From positions 1 through 8,659 of the forward strand of contig CAMTVZ010000090.1 of the NCBI GenBank assembly GCA_947085285.1: a stretch of DNA of 8,659 bases, given 5' to 3'. Made by a program: the position numbers and the translations under genes. The notes under the pieces were generated by a model. The model saw nothing but the letters and a program-made list of their open reading frames with translations, did not search any database and was not told the origin of the DNA. This DNA is from JASEGV01 sp947085285 (lineage in GTDB: Bacteria; Bacteroidota; Ignavibacteria; UBA10030; BY39). Shown here piece by piece: positions 6,855 through 8,659 of the stretch. Within the stretch, counting starts at the first letter, position 1. Each line of letters starts with the position of its first letter.

Positions 6855-7792
6855 AAACTGAACATTACGATGTAATTGTTATCGGTGCCGGACCAGCCGG
6901 TTTAACTGCTGGAATATATTTATCGCGGGGGAAAGTAAAAACTCTTATCATAAACGAAGGTGCGGTTGGCGGGCAAACTGTTTTAACGCACGAAGTTGCA
7001 AATTATCCCGGTATAGAAACTATCAGCGGATATCAGCTCGCCCGTACTATGAAAAGTCAGGCACTAAAATTCGGTGCTACGATCAGATCGAACGTACGAA
7101 TTACAAATCTGATATTAGACGGAGAAGTAAAATCGGTAGAAGTGAACGGAGATTTATACACAGCCGATGCAATCATTTTGGCAACCGGCGGGAAGTCGCG
7201 CACATTAAATGTTCCAGGTGAAGAAGAATTTAAAGGACGTGGAATTTCGTACTGCGCCACATGCGACGGCGATTTTTATCAAGACAAAGAAATTATAGTA
7301 ATCGGTGGCGGCAACTCGGCTCTCGAAGAAGCTGTGGCACTAACAAAATATGCGAAGCACGTTACAGTTGTACACCAGTTCGATAATTTTCAAGCATCTC
7401 CTCATGCGGTTGAAGAAGCAAAGAACAACAACAAAATAAGTTTTATTATGGAATCGAAAATCAAAGAGTTCATCGGTTCCGAAAAACTGGAAAAAGTAAA
7501 AATTGAGCATCAAGCAACAGGTGAGATTATAGAGATGCGCATCGACGGTGCCTTTATACTAATCGGATACGAACCAAATACAGAAAGTATTAAGGATTAT
7601 ATTGAATTGAACGAACGGAACGAAATCGTAACAAATGAGTTTATGGAAACAAACATAGCGGGAGTGTTTGCTGCCGGCGATTCACGCGCAAAACGTTATC
7701 GTCAAATTACTACCGCCGTTGCCGACGGAACAATTGCAGCACTCCGCGCAATTGAGTATGTTCACCAACTCCACTCGCAAGTTCCTGTATAA
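6851..7792 (+). CDS. trxB: Thioredoxin reductase-family flavoprotein, probably not NADPH-dependent
   Basis: This 313-residue protein is a low-molecular-weight thioredoxin reductase that passes electrons through FAD and a CxxC to thioredoxin. FAD-binding GAGPAG is at 12-17 and GGQ at 40-42. The redox-active CATC is at 135-138, the second dinucleotide-binding GGGNSA at 152-157, and the C-terminal FAD motif AAGDSRAKRYRQ at 274-285. The usual HRRxxxR that grips the 2'-phosphate of NADPH is replaced by HQFDNFQ (175-181), with all three arginines gone, which points to NADH, ferredoxin or another donor. The ATG overlaps the stop of the thioredoxin-like gene (ATGA), so the partners are translationally coupled. 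The TAA stop shares its last base with the following palindromic element. The family is certain; the electron donor is inferred. Confidence 0.93.
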   Translation: MKTEHYDVIVIGAGPAGLTAGIYLSRGKVKTLIINEGAVGGQTVLTHEVANYPGIETISGYQLARTMKSQALKFGATIRSNVRITNLILDGEVKSVEVNGDLYTADAIILATGGKSRTLNVPGEEEFKGRGISYCATCDGDFYQDKEIIVIGGGNSALEEAVALTKYAKHVTVVHQFDNFQASPHAVEEAKNNNKISFIMESKIKEFIGSEKLEKVKIEHQATGEIIEMRIDGAFILIGYEPNTESIKDYIELNERNEIVTNEFMETNIAGVFAAGDSRAKRYRQITTAVADGTIAALRAIEYVHQLHSQVPV

Positions 7793-7933
7793 TGAGCGTG
7801 TTGCCGAATGGTCATTGCGAGTCCGCCGAAAGCGGACGAGTAATCTCACTTTCGAAATCAACTCACAATACGAGATTGCTTCGTCGCTTTGCTCCTCGCA
7901 AAGACATTTTCATTCATTTGGCAACACGCTCAT
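7792..7933. repeat. 142-bp nested palindromic (MITE-like) element
   Basis: The outer arms 7792-7810 and 7915-7933 (ATGAGCGTGTTGCC-G-AATG and its complement) match over 19 positions with one G-T mismatch. Inside, GTCATTGCGA (7811-7820) faces TCGCAAAGAC (7895-7904) with one mismatch, and AGTAATCTC (7839-7847) faces GAGATTGCT (7872-7880) with one mismatch. A small hairpin GTCCGC-CGAAA-GCGGAC (7821-7837) lies in the left half. The inner part resembles the dispersed CATTGCGAGGAGCGAAGCGACGAAGCAATCTC family I recall from many genomes. No coding capacity for a transposase exists. It starts on the last base of the reductase stop codon and may also end that operon's transcript. Confidence 0.8.
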
Positions 7934-8004
7934 AATATCCAACCAAAGGCTGATTTCCATTTCACTAATATTTTGATTAAAATTAAATAAAACTGATTGA
8001 AAAT

Positions 8005-8659
8005 ATGAGAATACATCATTTTTTTATCATTTCAGTTTTGTTATTCACTCCTCATTTGGGTTGTTCGATTTCAAAACCTGTTGCTGAACAACTGAGCGGA
8101 GAATCAATATCTACAGTTTCAAATGAAACCGGGACATCGATAATTGATTCACTTCTGAATAACAAACTATTAGATGCTGCTTTTGTTGGAATCAAAGTGG
8201 TTAATCTCACAAAAAACGAAACGATTTACGAAAAAAATCCGAACAAGCTTTTTCGTCCTGCCTCGAATATGAAATTATTTACAACAGCTGCGGCAATCGA
8301 ATTGCTGCCGGCAGATTTTTATTTCAAAACCGAACTGATTACCGATGGCGACATCGTTGATTCAATCTTGTATGGAAATTTATTTTTAAAGGGCTATGGC
8401 GACCCGATGCTTAAAACTGGAGATTTGGACTCTCTCGTTAAGTATCTAACAATCAAAAATATAAAAAGAATTAAAGGCAATTTAGTTGGAGATGTTTCTT
8501 ATTTCGACGATAATTATTGGGGGAAGGGCTGGATGTGGGACGACGAGCCGGAACCATTCGCAGCTTTTATAACTCCACTTACCATTAATGAAAACTCAGT
8601 AAAAGTATTCGTTACGCCGGGGACTAAGATTGGTGAGCCAGCAAAAGTAAAAATTGAAC
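8005..8659 (+). CDS. dacB: D-Ala-D-Ala carboxypeptidase/endopeptidase, PBP4/DacB type (S13), N-terminal part
   Basis: This is a penicillin-binding protein that trims or opens peptidoglycan cross-links in the periplasm. The 218 codons before the right edge show an N-terminal hydrophobic export signal (about 5-19). The active-site SxxK tetrad follows: Ser87-Asn-Met-Lys90 in RPASNMKLFTTAAA. LFLKGYGDPML (126-136) and EPFAAFITPLTINENSV (183-199) are characteristic of the S13 family. The SxN and KTG motifs should lie beyond the window. Cys20 after LG gives a weak lipobox (PHLGC; -3 is His rather than Leu/Val/Ile), so it might be a lipoprotein, but an ordinary signal peptide is equally possible. The ATG has no strong Shine-Dalgarno; it is chosen because it opens directly into the signal peptide. 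It starts 71 bases after the palindromic element and is probably its own transcription unit. Confidence 0.9.
   Translation, partial: MRIHHFFIISVLLFTPHLGCSISKPVAEQLSGESISTVSNETGTSIIDSLLNNKLLDAAFVGIKVVNLTKNETIYEKNPNKLFRPASNMKLFTTAAAIELLPADFYFKTELITDGDIVDSILYGNLFLKGYGDPMLKTGDLDSLVKYLTIKNIKRIKGNLVGDVSYFDDNYWGKGWMWDDEPEPFAAFITPLTINENSVKVFVTPGTKIGEPAKVKIE

Noticed and set aside
7792..7933. CRISPR or tRNA-like structure suggested by the repeated arms
   Set aside because: The arms are inverted, not direct, with no spacers; no cloverleaf or anticodon arrangement fits.
7668..7976. 102-codon plus-strand frame spanning the end of trxB and the palindrome
   Set aside because: It overlaps the conserved C-terminal FAD motif of trxB in another frame, and its rest is the repeat element.

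Overview
The window looks like chromosomal DNA from a bacterium of the Bacteroidota/Chlorobi/Ignavibacteriota side of the FCB group. Two things point there. One is a secreted beta-propeller protein ending in a type IX secretion (T9SS) sorting domain with the YPNPFNPTT signature. The other is a long SecA with the extra helical segment typical of that group. Base composition is moderate to AT-rich. No rRNA, tRNA, CRISPR array or transposase gene was seen.

Layout. On the minus strand, 1-3489 holds secA followed by the start of era (cut by the left edge); the two overlap by 8 bases and form one unit. A short divergent intergenic region (3490-3728) holds candidate promoters facing both ways. On the plus strand, 3729-4742 is the wreck of a type II restriction-modification unit. 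It has a HinP1I-like restriction endonuclease reduced to its first ~31 and last ~15 residues in two different frames, and an intact-looking beta-class DNA methyltransferase whose ATG overlaps the old endonuclease stop. A palindromic repeat sits in frame inside the methyltransferase C-terminus. Next come a T9SS-exported propeller protein (4875-6170), a strong hairpin (6229-6270), and a two-gene redox operon (6510-7792). That operon encodes a thioredoxin-like protein with a non-canonical active site and a thioredoxin reductase lacking the usual NADPH-phosphate-binding arginines. A 142-bp nested palindromic element (7792-7933) starts on the last base of the reductase stop codon. The window ends inside a D-Ala-D-Ala carboxypeptidase/endopeptidase gene (PBP4/DacB, S13 family).

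How the genes relate. SecA (export motor) and Era (30S ribosome-assembly GTPase) are housekeeping. The propeller protein would cross the inner membrane by Sec and the outer membrane by T9SS, and the DacB-like protein would act on periplasmic peptidoglycan, so several products depend on SecA. The two redox proteins form a self-contained pair, probably using an electron donor other than NADPH. The restriction-modification remnant is an AT-rich accessory insertion between core genes. The most interesting points are the deletion scar in the endonuclease, the atypical thioredoxin/reductase pair, and the three different palindromic elements at or in the 3' ends of successive plus-strand transcription units.
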